Made by a program: the position numbers and the translations under genes
NCBI RefSeq assembly: GCF_029813785.1
Contig: NZ_JARVKY010000017.1
Coordinates: forward strand, 62,001-126,000
Direction: 5' to 3'
DNA length: 64,000 bases
Origin: Streptomyces sp. DH41
Lineage (GTDB): Bacteria; Actinomycetota; Actinomycetes; Streptomycetales; Streptomycetaceae
Part shown: positions 7,806 through 15,897 of the stretch, one piece after another
Numbering within the stretch: the first letter of the stretch is position 1
How the letters are laid out: each line of letters begins with the position of its first letter
Notes under the pieces: model-generated
Told to the model about the DNA's origin: nothing
The model's input: the letters and a program-made list of their open reading frames with translations, nothing else
Databases searched by the model: none

Positions 7806-8567
7806 ATGACTGAACTCCCCGGGCTCTCCGGCAAGGTCGCGCTCGTCACGGGCGCCAGCCGCGGCATCGGCTACGGCGTCGCCGAGGCGCTCGTCGCGCG
7901 CGGTGACCGCGTCTGCATCACCGGCCGGGGCGAGGAAGCCCTCAAGGAAGCCGTCGACAGGCTCGGCTCGGACCGGGTCATCGGCGTCGCCGGCAAGGCG
8001 CACGACGAGGCCCACCAGGCCGTCGCCGTCGAGCGCACGATGGAGGCCTTCGGCCGCGTCGACTTCCTGGTCAACAACGCCGGCACCAACCCGGTGTTCG
8101 GGCCGATCGCCGACCTCGACCTGAACGTCGCGCGCAAGGTCTTCGAGACCAACGTGATCTCGGCGCTCGGCTTCGCCCAGCGCACCTGGCACGCCTGGCA
8201 GAAGGACAACGGCGGCGCGATCGTCAACATCGCCTCCGTCGCGGGCCTGTCGCCCTCGCCCTTCATCGCCGCCTACGGCGTCAGCAAGGCCGCGCTGATC
8301 AACCTCACGGCACAGCTGGCGCACGAGTTCGCGCCCAAGGTGCGGGTCAACGCGATCGCCCCGGCGGTCGTGAAGACCAAGTTCGCCGCCGCCCTGTACG
8401 AGGGCCGCGAGGAGGAGGCCGCCGCGGGCTACCCGCTGGGCCGGCTCGGCGTGCCCTCCGACATCGGGGGTGCCGCCGCGTTCCTCACCTCGGAGCAGTC
8501 CGGCTGGGTCACCGGTCAGACGCTCGTGGTCGACGGCGGCATCTTCCTGAACGCCGGCGTGGCCTGA
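7806..8567 (+). CDS. Short-chain dehydrogenase/reductase (FabG-like)
   Basis: 253 residues. TGASRGIG at residues 15-22, RGEEAL near 41 (NADPH-type Arg), NNAG at 90-93, Ser144, Tyr157 and Lys161 (YGVSK), then NAIAPAVVKTKF and a C-terminal VVDGG. The same family and length as the gene just upstream but only moderately similar to it, so not a recent duplication. The upstream gap holds only a weak AGGGA ribosome-binding site, so expression probably depends on the first SDR's transcript. A strong hairpin follows at 8601-8640. Substrate unknown. Confidence 0.82.
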   Translation: MTELPGLSGKVALVTGASRGIGYGVAEALVARGDRVCITGRGEEALKEAVDRLGSDRVIGVAGKAHDEAHQAVAVERTMEAFGRVDFLVNNAGTNPVFGPIADLDLNVARKVFETNVISALGFAQRTWHAWQKDNGGAIVNIASVAGLSPSPFIAAYGVSKAALINLTAQLAHEFAPKVRVNAIAPAVVKTKFAAALYEGREEEAAAGYPLGRLGVPSDIGGAAAFLTSEQSGWVTGQTLVVDGGIFLNAGVA

Positions 8568-8600
8568 TTTCAGCTGCCGCCCACACCTCAGGATCGATCC

Positions 8601-8640
8601 CGGACACGGGCGCCGTCGACGAGACCGGCGCCCGTGTCCG
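8601..8640. terminator. Terminator hairpin after the SDR pair
   Basis: Perfect 14-bp stem, CGGACACGGGCGCC (8601-8614) pairing with 8627-8640, 12-nt loop, no T-tract, as is usual in Streptomyces. It lies 33 bp after the SDR stop. Confidence 0.75.
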
Positions 8641-8711
8641 CGTTTCGAGACGCCCGGGGTCATGACAACGTAGTCATCGCCAGATGATCAAAACCCCTGT
8701 TCAGAAGGGGG

Positions 8712-8739
8712 TTCAGGTGACGCGGCGCTGCGGTATGGT
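8712..8739 (+). promoter_or_regulatory. Putative promoter of the solute-binding lipoprotein gene
   Basis: TATGGT at 8734-8739 with TTCAGG at 8712-8717 (16-bp spacer). The predicted start lies about 32 nt before GTG 8778. A short dyad ATGAC/GTCAT around 8662-8677 lies upstream and could be an operator or part of the preceding terminator. Confidence 0.45.
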
Positions 8740-8777
8740 CTGCCGACCCTTGGTACGGCGGATCGAGGAGCGTGCGC

Positions 8778-10364
8778 GTGTTCAACCGGAACCGAGGCCT
8801 GCGGCGGGCGGCGGCCATCGTGTCCATATCGTCGCTGGTCACCGGATGCGGCATCCTGTCGTCCGGCAGTTCGAAGGACGAGGGGCCGATCGTCGTGGGG
8901 ACGACCAGCACCCCCAGCACGCTGGATCCGGCCGCTTCCTGGGACGGTTCGTGGGAGCTGTTCCGCAACGTCTACCAGACGCTGCTCAGCTACCCCAACG
9001 GCGCGACCGCGCCCGAGCCCGACGCCGCCGAGAACTGCGCGTTCGCCGACTCCACGAACCAGGTGTACCGCTGTGAGCTGCGCGAAGGCCTGACCTTCTC
9101 CAACGGGGACCGGCTGGACGCCCAGGCCGTCAAGCACTCGATCGACCGGATCAAGGACATCAACGTCAACGGCGGCCCCGCCGGTCTGCTGGGCAGCCTC
9201 GAACGGGTCCAGGCGCCGAGCGAGCGCGAAGTGGTCTTCCATCTCAACAAGCCCGACGCCACCTTCCCGTTCGTGCTCGCCACGCCCGCGATGTCGATCG
9301 TCGAACCCGGCGGCTACCCGGCGGACGCCCTGCGCGAGGACGGCGAGGTCGTCGGCTCGGGCCCGTACACGCTCCAGTCGTACGACGAGGGCGAGCGGGC
9401 CGAACTCGTCCGCAACGACCGCTACAAGGGCTTCGCCGAGCGCCACAACGACGCGGTGACCATCCGCTACTTCAAGGACTCCGCCGGCATGGTGAAGGCG
9501 CTGCGCGACGGGGAGATCCAGGTCACCTACCGAGGTCTCGCGGCCGACGACGTCATCACGCTGCAGGGCGGGGCCGCCAAGGAGGAGGACCTCCAGCTGG
9601 TCGAGGGCAGCGGTACGGAGATCCGCTACCTCGTCTTCAACCCCGAGGACCCGTGGGCGGGCCGCAGGGAGGTGCGCCAGGCCGTCGCCCAGGTGATCGA
9701 CCGGGCGGCGATCGCCCACAAGATCTACCAGGACACGGTCGACCCGCTGTACTCGATGGTCCCCAAGGGCCTGACCGGCCACACCACGGGCTTCTTCGAC
9801 GACTACGGTGATCCCAGCGTCCCCAAGGCCCGCGAGCTCCTCACCGACGCCGGCATCACCGAGCCCGTCCCGCTGACCCTCTGGTACACCAGTGACCGCT
9901 ACGGTTCCGAGACGGCGCGAGAGTTCAAGGAGATCAAGCGCCAGCTCGAGTCCTCCGGCCTGTTCACGGTCACCCTCGAGAGCCGCCCTTGGAAGACGTA
10001 CGTCGAGGGCTACCAGAAGGGCGAGTACCCGGTGTTCGGGCGCGGCTGGTCCCCCGACTTCCCGGACGCGGAGAACTTCATCGCGCCCTTCGTCGGTGAG
10101 CAGAACGCGCTCGGCACGCCCTACCTCGCACCGGAGATCACCGGTGAGCTGCTGCCGCGCTCACGCCGGGAGAGCGACCGCGCCGACGTGGAGAAGGAGT
10201 TCGAGCGGGCGCAGCAGATCCTCCTGGACGACGCGCGGCTGCTGCCGCTGTGGCAGGGCAAGCAGTACGTCGCCGTCAGCACGGACATCTCGGGCGCGGA
10301 GCGGGCCATGGACCCCTCGTCGATCATGATGATGTGGCAGCTGTACCGGAAGACCAGCTGGTAG
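8778..10364 (+). CDS. ABC transporter family 5 (peptide-type) solute-binding lipoprotein
   Basis: 528 residues from GTG 8778, 7 nt after GAGGAG; GTG 8772 would be too close to that site. N-terminal lipoprotein signal RRAAAIVSISSLVTGCG with lipobox VTGC. The mature protein shows the SBP_bac_5 layout: VVGTTSTPSTLDPAASWD, EGLTFSNGDRLDAQAVKHS near residue 100, VGSGPYTLQSYD near 190, and repeated YK/RYF segments. Such proteins deliver peptides, nickel or related ligands to an ABC permease. No permease or ATPase genes are adjacent, so this is an orphan receptor that must use components encoded elsewhere or act as a sensor. Confidence 0.88.
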   Translation: MFNRNRGLRRAAAIVSISSLVTGCGILSSGSSKDEGPIVVGTTSTPSTLDPAASWDGSWELFRNVYQTLLSYPNGATAPEPDAAENCAFADSTNQVYRCELREGLTFSNGDRLDAQAVKHSIDRIKDINVNGGPAGLLGSLERVQAPSEREVVFHLNKPDATFPFVLATPAMSIVEPGGYPADALREDGEVVGSGPYTLQSYDEGERAELVRNDRYKGFAERHNDAVTIRYFKDSAGMVKALRDGEIQVTYRGLAADDVITLQGGAAKEEDLQLVEGSGTEIRYLVFNPEDPWAGRREVRQAVAQVIDRAAIAHKIYQDTVDPLYSMVPKGLTGHTTGFFDDYGDPSVPKARELLTDAGITEPVPLTLWYTSDRYGSETAREFKEIKRQLESSGLFTVTLESRPWKTYVEGYQKGEYPVFGRGWSPDFPDAENFIAPFVGEQNALGTPYLAPEITGELLPRSRRESDRADVEKEFERAQQILLDDARLLPLWQGKQYVAVSTDISGAERAMDPSSIMMMWQLYRKTSW

Positions 10365-10457
10365 GCGCTGTCGGGGGCCGGCGGGCGCTCCGATTGTCAG
10401 TGGTCGCCGGTAGGTTCTTCAGGAGTGGAAGCGACCGCACAGCGTAAGGAAGTTGAC

Positions 10458-11141
10458 GTGACCGACATCGCCATGCTGCCCGAGTCCTGGCGCGAGGTGC
10501 TGGGTGGCGAACTGCACAAGCCCTACTTCAAGGAGCTGATGGAGTTCGTCGAGGAGGAGCGGGCGAACGGCCCCGTCTACCCCCCGCGCGAGGAGGTCTT
10601 CGCGGCGCTGGAGGCCACACCGTACGACCAGGTGAAGGTGCTGGTCCTCGGGCAGGATCCGTACCACGGCGAGGGCCAGGGCCACGGGCTGTGCTTCTCC
10701 GTCCGGCCGGGTGTGAAGGTGCCGCCGTCCCTGCGGAACATCTACAAGGAGATGCACGCGGAGCTGGACACCCCGATCCCGGACAACGGCTATCTGATGC
10801 CGTGGGCGAAGCAGGGCGTCCTGCTGCTCAACGCGGTGCTCACGGTCCGGGCCGGCGAGGCGAACTCGCACAAGGCCCGCGGCTGGGAGCTGTTCACCGA
10901 CGCGGTGATCCGCGCGGTGGCCGGCCGGACGGACCCGGCGGTGTTCGTGCTGTGGGGCAACTACGCGCAGAAGAAGCTGCCGCTGATCGACGAGACGCGG
11001 CACGTGGTGGTCAAGGGCGCGCACCCCTCGCCGCTGTCGGCGAAGAAGTTCTTCGGCTCCCGCCCGTTCACGCAGATCAACGAGGCGGTCGCGGAGCAGG
11101 GACACGAGTCGATCGACTGGACCATCCCCCAGCTGGGCTGA
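10458..11141 (+). CDS. ung: Uracil-DNA glycosylase, family 1
   Basis: 227 residues from GTG 10458 behind AAGGAAG; the longer in-frame start at 10425 lacks a site. Family 1 UDG motifs: the water-activating loop GQDPYHG at residues 65-71 (Asp67), PWAKQGVLLLNAVLTVRAGE, the SHxxxGW-type NSHKARGWELF, WGNYAQKK, and the DNA-intercalating loop HPSPLSAKKFFGSRPF with catalytic His. It excises uracil from DNA in base-excision repair, which matters for a genome exposed to much cytosine deamination. Followed by a terminator hairpin. Confidence 0.96.
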   Translation: MTDIAMLPESWREVLGGELHKPYFKELMEFVEEERANGPVYPPREEVFAALEATPYDQVKVLVLGQDPYHGEGQGHGLCFSVRPGVKVPPSLRNIYKEMHAELDTPIPDNGYLMPWAKQGVLLLNAVLTVRAGEANSHKARGWELFTDAVIRAVAGRTDPAVFVLWGNYAQKKLPLIDETRHVVVKGAHPSPLSAKKFFGSRPFTQINEAVAEQGHESIDWTIPQLG

Positions 11142-11146
11142 CCCCG

Positions 11147-11179
11147 ACGGGCGGGCCGGTCCGCCACCGGCCGGCCCGT
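11147..11179. terminator. Terminator hairpin after ung
   Basis: 14-bp arms 11147-11160 and 11166-11179 with one internal mismatch and a 5-nt loop, starting 5 bp after the ung stop; G+C-rich, without a T-tract. Confidence 0.75.
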
Positions 11180-11264
11180 GCGCGTCACGGGCAGCCTGAC
11201 CGGTATTTCCGTTATGTGCCGTTAGCGTCGTCGGGGACAGCCGACGACGGGCACGGAGGACGCG

Positions 11265-11807
11265 GTGGCCAAGGGACAGGAGCAGGCGGCGCCGGATGCC
11301 GTGCTGACGCGGATCGGGCAGGTCGTCATGCTGCATCACGCGGGCGACCGTGAGGAGGCCCGGCACCGCTTCCTCGGCCTGTGGGCGGAGATCGGCGAGC
11401 GCGGCGATCCGTTGCACCGCTGCACCCTGGCCCACTACCTGGCCGACACCCAGGACGACCCGGGGGACGAACTGGCCTGGGACCTGCGGGCGTTGTCGGC
11501 CGCCGAGGAACTCACGGAGGACCGGCCCACCGACCGGTGCCGGGGCACGCTCGCCGCGCGTGCCCTCTACCCCTCGCTGCACCTGAACCTGGCCGCCGAC
11601 TACGACCGGCTCGGCCACCGTGAGGCCGCCCGCGTTCACCTGCGACGAGCCCGCGGCGCGGCCGGGTCACTCGCCCCCGACCGCTACGGCGAGGGGGTGC
11701 GCGCGGCGATCGACCGGCTGGAGCGACGACTGGGCGAGGACGGTCCCACGCCCGATCGCCATGACCGGCCGGACGGGCGGTGGGGACCACCGCGCCAGCG
11801 GCCCTAG
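11265..11807 (+). CDS. Conserved hypothetical helical protein (TPR-like)
   Basis: 180 residues; GTG 11265 preceded by GGAGG at about 7 nt. Two helix-turn-helix stretches, GDREEARHRFLGLWAEIGERGDP and LAADYDRLGHREAARVHLRRAR, have the spacing and small-residue pattern of tetratricopeptide-like repeats, separated by HRCTLAHYLADTQDDPGDELAWDL. The C-terminal 25 residues are disordered and charged. No catalytic motif. I regard it as a small protein-interaction protein of unknown role. A -10-like TAGCGT lies at 11223-11228. Confidence 0.65.
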   Translation: MAKGQEQAAPDAVLTRIGQVVMLHHAGDREEARHRFLGLWAEIGERGDPLHRCTLAHYLADTQDDPGDELAWDLRALSAAEELTEDRPTDRCRGTLAARALYPSLHLNLAADYDRLGHREAARVHLRRARGAAGSLAPDRYGEGVRAAIDRLERRLGEDGPTPDRHDRPDGRWGPPRQRP

Positions 11808-11871
11808 GAAGTGTCGGTGTCGTTCGTGGCAGGTCTGCTTCGTGAAGCGTCCCGGTGGGCGAGGGTACGGC

Positions 11872-12438
11872 TCAGCGGCCGTACGCCTGCTCGCAGATGA
11901 CCGACTGGGGGCTGCCCGGCCGCCAGCCGCCGTACTGCTTGCCGAGGGAGCACACGTTCGCGTTCCGGCCGGCGTCCTGGCCGGCCGGCGGCGGTACGTC
12001 GGGGACCTGGGCGCGAGGTCGCTCGGACCCGTGCGCCCGCTCCGGCGCCTTGGAAGGGGCGGGGCGCGGCTGCTGTTCGGGGCGGGCAGGGGCGGCCGGG
12101 GGTTTCCGCGGCGGTGGGGCCGTCGGAGGCGTCGTGCGGCGCGGCTCGCCGGAGGCGTGGCCGGGGGTCCGGGAGGGACCGATCATCTCCAGCGCCTCGC
12201 GGGCCGGGGCCTGCACGACCCGAGGCTCGGCCGGGCCGTCCGGGTGCGGCGCGGACGAGCGGGCGCCGGCCGCCGACGGTTCTGCCGCGGCCGGGCCCTG
12301 GACCGTCGTACAGGCGGCCAGGGCCGAGACAGCCACGATCACGAGGAGCGTTGCGGTGGTCGTCGTTCGATGCACCCGGGCCACTCTGCTGGGTCGGGCC
12401 CCGTCCGCGGCGCCGGACGAGCGGAGGTTGCCCCGCAC
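11872..12438 (-). CDS. Pro/Ala-rich lipoprotein of unknown function
   Basis: 188 residues from GTG 12438 with GGGAG about 8 nt upstream; GTG codons at 12384 or 12375 are alternatives. A basic N-region leads to a hydrophobic stretch and a lipobox (VSALAAC), so the protein is probably exported and lipid-anchored. About 110 residues of Pro/Ala/Arg-rich disordered linker follow. The last 25 residues (NVCSLGKQYGGWRPGSPQSVICEQAYG) contain two Cys and look like a small disulfide-closed domain that I associate with short secreted actinobacterial proteins. Function unknown. Confidence 0.6.
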   Translation of the reverse strand: MRGNLRSSGAADGARPSRVARVHRTTTTATLLVIVAVSALAACTTVQGPAAAEPSAAGARSSAPHPDGPAEPRVVQAPAREALEMIGPSRTPGHASGEPRRTTPPTAPPPRKPPAAPARPEQQPRPAPSKAPERAHGSERPRAQVPDVPPPAGQDAGRNANVCSLGKQYGGWRPGSPQSVICEQAYGR

Positions 12439-12487
12439 GGGTGATCTCCCGCCCCGTACGGAGGCCCCGGGGCCGTCGAAGGTGACG

Positions 12488-13000
12488 TCAGTCGCCCGTG
12501 GCGCCGTCGAGGCGTTCGCGGATCAGGTCGGCGTGCCCGTTGTGGCGGGCGTACTCCTCGATCATGTGGGTGTGGATCCAGCGCAGGGTGTACCGCTCAC
12601 CGGTGCGCCGGTGCCTGCCGCGGGTCGGTTCGCCGAGAGGGAAGCCGGCCGCGTTGCGCCTGGCCGCCCCGATCTCGGCCTGCCAGGTGGCATGGGCCTC
12701 CTGCCACGTGTCCGCCTCGGTCACACGGAAGTCGCCGTCCGGGTCCTCGGCGGTGTAGTAGATCGGGTCCGCGTCCTCGTCCGCCAGCACCCTGCGGTAC
12801 CAGCTCCGCTCCACCTCCGCCATGTGCCGCACCAGCCCCATCAGGGACAACGTGGACGGGGCCACGGAGGCGGTCCTGAGCTGGGCGTCGGTGAGGCCCT
12901 CGCACTTCAGCGCGAGGGTCTGCCGGTGGTACTCCACCCAGCCCTCCAGCATGGTGCGTTCGTCGGCGTCGGTGGCGGGTTCGCGGCGTTCGTTCGTCAT
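12488..13000 (-). CDS. DinB-superfamily (DUF664) protein
   Basis: 170 residues from ATG 13000. Four-helix-bundle DinB/DUF664 features: WVEYHRQTLALKCEGLTDAQL near the start, GLVRHMAEVERSWY near residue 60 (first metal His) and IHTHMIEEYARHNGHADLIRE near residue 145 (second and third His). Actinobacterial members include thiol-dependent (mycothiol or bacillithiol) transferases; whether this one is such an enzyme cannot be decided here. It lies head-to-tail 43 bp downstream of the TetR gene at 13044 on the same strand, so the two may share a transcript. Confidence 0.8.
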   Translation of the reverse strand: MTNERREPATDADERTMLEGWVEYHRQTLALKCEGLTDAQLRTASVAPSTLSLMGLVRHMAEVERSWYRRVLADEDADPIYYTAEDPDGDFRVTEADTWQEAHATWQAEIGAARRNAAGFPLGEPTRGRHRRTGERYTLRWIHTHMIEEYARHNGHADLIRERLDGATGD

Positions 13001-13043
13001 GTCGGCATCCTCGCCGACGAATACCCCGGCCCACCAGGGGATT

Positions 13044-13667
13044 TCAGCCGCCCAGCATGCCGTCGAGCATCTCGCGCAGTCCCGCCCGGACCTCCTCGAG
13101 GCCCGGCACCTCCGCGTGGAAGGACCCGGCCACGCAGCTGAACATCAGTCCGTCCGCCCAGGCGACCAGTGACAGCACGTGCCGGGCCGGATCGGCCGAG
13201 CCCATCGATGTGACCAGGGTGCCGAGCTGCTCCCGGAAGCGGGCGCCCGCCGAGTCGAAGTGGGCCCGCAGCTCGGGGCGGCGGGTGGCCTCGAGGGCCA
13301 GTTCGTAGCGGGCCAGCGTCAGTTCGCGGTGCTGGGTCAGCGCGCGGTGCGTGGCCAGTGCCAGGGCGTCCACCAGGGAGTCCAGGCCGTGGCGCGGGTC
13401 CGGCATCTCGTGCAGCGCCAGCAAGCGCGCATCCCGGTCGGCCAGGCGCCGCACCGCCAGCTCCAGGAGCGCCTGCCGGGTGCGCGCGAGGTTGGACGTG
13501 GAGCCCTGGGGGAGTCCGGCCGCCTCGTCGACCGCACGGTGCGTGAGTCCGCGCATCCCGCGCTCGGCGAGCAGGGCGAGGGCGGCGTCGGCGACGAGGC
13601 CGGCGCGGGAGGCGCCGGCCGGGGGCGGGGGAGCGGCGGTGCGTGCGGACACGGGTCGTGCGGACAT
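13044..13667 (-). CDS. TetR-family repressor
   Basis: 207 residues. The N-terminal helix-turn-helix spans about residues 25-70 (GLVADAALALLAERGMRGLTHRAVDEAAGLPQGST) with the recognition helix LPQGSTSNLARTR; the C-terminal ligand-binding region ends FHAEVPGLEEVRAGLREML. It is divergent from the FAD monooxygenase at 13760 with a 92-bp gap that contains two copies of a matching palindrome, so it is very likely an autoregulated repressor of that enzyme, released by the enzyme's substrate or a related compound. Confidence 0.88.
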   Translation of the reverse strand: MSARPVSARTAAPPPPAGASRAGLVADAALALLAERGMRGLTHRAVDEAAGLPQGSTSNLARTRQALLELAVRRLADRDARLLALHEMPDPRHGLDSLVDALALATHRALTQHRELTLARYELALEATRRPELRAHFDSAGARFREQLGTLVTSMGSADPARHVLSLVAWADGLMFSCVAGSFHAEVPGLEEVRAGLREMLDGMLGG

Positions 13668-13685
13668 GGGTACAACCTACCCGCC

Positions 13686-13738
13686 TCACTACGTCTGTAG
13701 TACAGTCGGGACGGCAGGCGTCACTACGCCTGTAGTGA
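13686..13738. promoter_or_regulatory. Twin TetR operators between divergent genes
   Basis: Copy 1 at 13686-13703 reads TCACTACGTCTGTAGTAC (one arm imperfect); copy 2 at 13721-13738 reads TCACTACGCCTGTAGTGA (7-bp arms, 4-bp centre). Centres are 35 bp apart, one near each gene start, the usual arrangement for a TetR protein controlling both directions. Confidence 0.82.
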
Positions 13739-13759
13739 GCGTGAGCCGGAGGAGGAGCC

Positions 13760-14917
13760 ATGACACGGACCAGGCAGGCCCTAGTGATCGGCGGCGGGAT
13801 CGGCGGCCTGACCGCGGCGGCGGCCCTGCACCGCCGCGGCCTGCGGGTCACCGTCCTGGAGCGCGCCCCCTCGCTCCAGCCGATCGGCGCGGCCATCTCC
13901 CTGTCGCCCAACGCCCTGCGCGCCCTCGACGTCATCGGCCTCGGCGACGAGATCCGCGAACTCGCCGCCTGGCAGGGCGACGGGGGACTGCGCACGCCGG
14001 GCGGGCGCTGGCTCTCCCGTTCCAGCGCCGAGGCCGCGGCGGCACGGTTCGGCGGGCCGCTGGTGCTGTTGCACCGGGCCGCCCTCATCGACCGCCTGGC
14101 CGCGCGACTGCCGACCGGCGTCGTGCGCACCGCCGCCGACGCGACGCTCACCGACCCCGGCGGCAGCGACCGGCCGGCCCGGGTACGCACACCCGACGGC
14201 GAGCTGGAGGCCGACCTGGTCGTCGGAGCCGACGGCATCCACTCCGGCGTACGCGGCACGCTGTTCCCGCACCACCCCGGCCTCGTCTACTCCGGCTTCA
14301 CCACCTGGCGGGTGGTGATCCCGGTACCCGGCGCCGAGTTCGCCTCGCACGAGACCTGGGGCCGGGGCCGCATCTGGGGCACGCACCCGCTGGGCGACGG
14401 CCGGGTCTACGCCTACGCCGCCGCCGTCGCCCCGGCCGGCGGACACGCGGCCGACGAGAGGGCCGAGCTGCTGCGCCGGTACGGCGACTGGCACGAGCCG
14501 ATCCCCGCCGTCCTCGCCGCCGCCCGCCCCGAGGACGTCCTCCGTCACGACGTGCACCGCGTCGCCGAGCCGCTGCCCGCCTACCACCAGGGCAGGGTCG
14601 CTCTCCTCGGGGACGCCGCGCACGCCATGCCGCCGACCCTCGGCCAGGGTGGCAACCAGGCCGTCGAGGACGCGATCGTGCTCGCACACCACCACGACGA
14701 CCTGGCCGCCTACACCGCCGCCCGCCTCCCCCGTACGACCGCTGTCGCCCGCCGGGCCGTCAGGGTCGCCCGGTTCAACCTGATGACCAACCGCGCCGGG
14801 ATCGCCGTACGCGACACCGCGATCACCGCGCTGTCCAAGGCCGGGCCCGCCCTCTTCCTGCGCGGCTTCGACGGCATCGCCGACTGGCGGCCCCCGGTGG
14901 GGGCCCCGCCCGCTTGA
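13760..14917 (+). CDS. FAD-dependent aromatic-type monooxygenase (group A flavoprotein)
   Basis: 385 residues; ATG behind GGAGGAGG. GxGxxG dinucleotide fold VIGGGIGGLTAAAALHRRG at residues 10-28, followed by a Glu for ribose binding; the DG motif LVVGADGIHSGVR near 155; and the GD motif VALLGDAAHAMPPTLGQGGNQAVEDA near 285. This is the p-hydroxybenzoate-hydroxylase fold that hydroxylates activated aromatic or polyketide-like rings with NAD(P)H and O2. The divergent TetR repressor and twin operators suggest substrate-induced degradation or detoxification. Exact substrate unknown. Confidence 0.88.
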   Translation: MTRTRQALVIGGGIGGLTAAAALHRRGLRVTVLERAPSLQPIGAAISLSPNALRALDVIGLGDEIRELAAWQGDGGLRTPGGRWLSRSSAEAAAARFGGPLVLLHRAALIDRLAARLPTGVVRTAADATLTDPGGSDRPARVRTPDGELEADLVVGADGIHSGVRGTLFPHHPGLVYSGFTTWRVVIPVPGAEFASHETWGRGRIWGTHPLGDGRVYAYAAAVAPAGGHAADERAELLRRYGDWHEPIPAVLAAARPEDVLRHDVHRVAEPLPAYHQGRVALLGDAAHAMPPTLGQGGNQAVEDAIVLAHHHDDLAAYTAARLPRTTAVARRAVRVARFNLMTNRAGIAVRDTAITALSKAGPALFLRGFDGIADWRPPVGAPPA

Positions 14918-14991
14918 ACGAGGCCGGGAGTGCGGGACGCCGTATGCTTCCCAGCGGACCCAGCTCGGCGAACGTCAGAGGAGCACACCCC

Positions 14992-15897
14992 GTGAAGGTC
15001 GGCTGCATCGGACTCGGCGACATCGCGCAGAAGGCCTACCTGCCGGTGCTCGCCACCCTCCCCGGCGTCGAGCTGCATCTGCAGACCCGTACCCCGGCGA
15101 CGCTCGCCCGGGTCGCCGACGGACTGCGCCTCCCGGACGGGCAGCGCCACGCGGACCTCGACTCGCTCCTCGCCGAGGGCCTCGACGCCGCCTTCGTACA
15201 CGCGCCGACGGCCGTCCACCCGGAGATCGTGACCCGCCTGCTCCAGGCCCGCGTCCCGACCTACGTCGACAAGCCGCTCGCCTACGAACTCGCCGACTCC
15301 GAGCGGCTGGTGGCCCTCGCCGAGGAACGGAACACCGGCCTCGCCGTCGGCTTCAACCGGCGCCACGCCCCCGGGTACGCGCAGTGCGCCGAACACCCGC
15401 GCGAGCTGATCCTCATGCAGAAGAACCGCATAGGCCTGCCCGAGGAACCGCGCACGATGATCCTCGACGACTTCATCCACGTCGTCGACACGCTGCGCTT
15501 CCTGGCGCCCGGCACGGTGGACGACGTGACCGTGCGCGCCCGTGTCGAGGACGGCCTGCTCCATCACGTCGTGCTCCAGCTCGCCGGGGACGGTTTCACC
15601 GCGCTCGGCGTCATGAACCGGCTGAGCGGCTCGGCGGAGGAGATCCTCGAGGTCTCGGGCCAGGACACCAAGCGCCAGGTGGTCAACCTCGCCGACGTGA
15701 TCGACCACAAGGGCCAGCCGACCGTGCGACGGCGCGGAGACTGGGTCCCGGTGGCCCGCCAACGCGGTATCGAGCAGGCGGTGCTCGCCTTCCTCGACGC
15801 CGTGCGCGTCGGCAAGGTGCTCAGCGCCCGGGACGCGCTCGAGACCCATGAGCTGTGCGAGCGGGTGGTGCGGGAGGTGGCGGAGCGCTCCGCCTGA
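14992..15897 (+). CDS. Gfo/Idh/MocA-family NAD(P)-dependent oxidoreductase
   Basis: 301 residues from GTG 14992 behind GAGGAG. Rossmann start VGCIGLGDIAQKAYLP (GxGxxx), THAPTAVHPEIV-like block reading VHAPTAVHP, and the diagnostic EKP-type triad written as YVDKPLAYELADS near residue 92 with the conserved Lys. LDDFIHVVDTLRFL marks the substrate-binding domain. Members oxidise or reduce sugars, inositols and related polyols. A -10-like TATGCT lies at 14943-14948. Its last 77 bp overlap the 3' end of the convergent lnt gene. Confidence 0.87.
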   Translation: MKVGCIGLGDIAQKAYLPVLATLPGVELHLQTRTPATLARVADGLRLPDGQRHADLDSLLAEGLDAAFVHAPTAVHPEIVTRLLQARVPTYVDKPLAYELADSERLVALAEERNTGLAVGFNRRHAPGYAQCAEHPRELILMQKNRIGLPEEPRTMILDDFIHVVDTLRFLAPGTVDDVTVRARVEDGLLHHVVLQLAGDGFTALGVMNRLSGSAEEILEVSGQDTKRQVVNLADVIDHKGQPTVRRRGDWVPVARQRGIEQAVLAFLDAVRVGKVLSARDALETHELCERVVREVAERSA

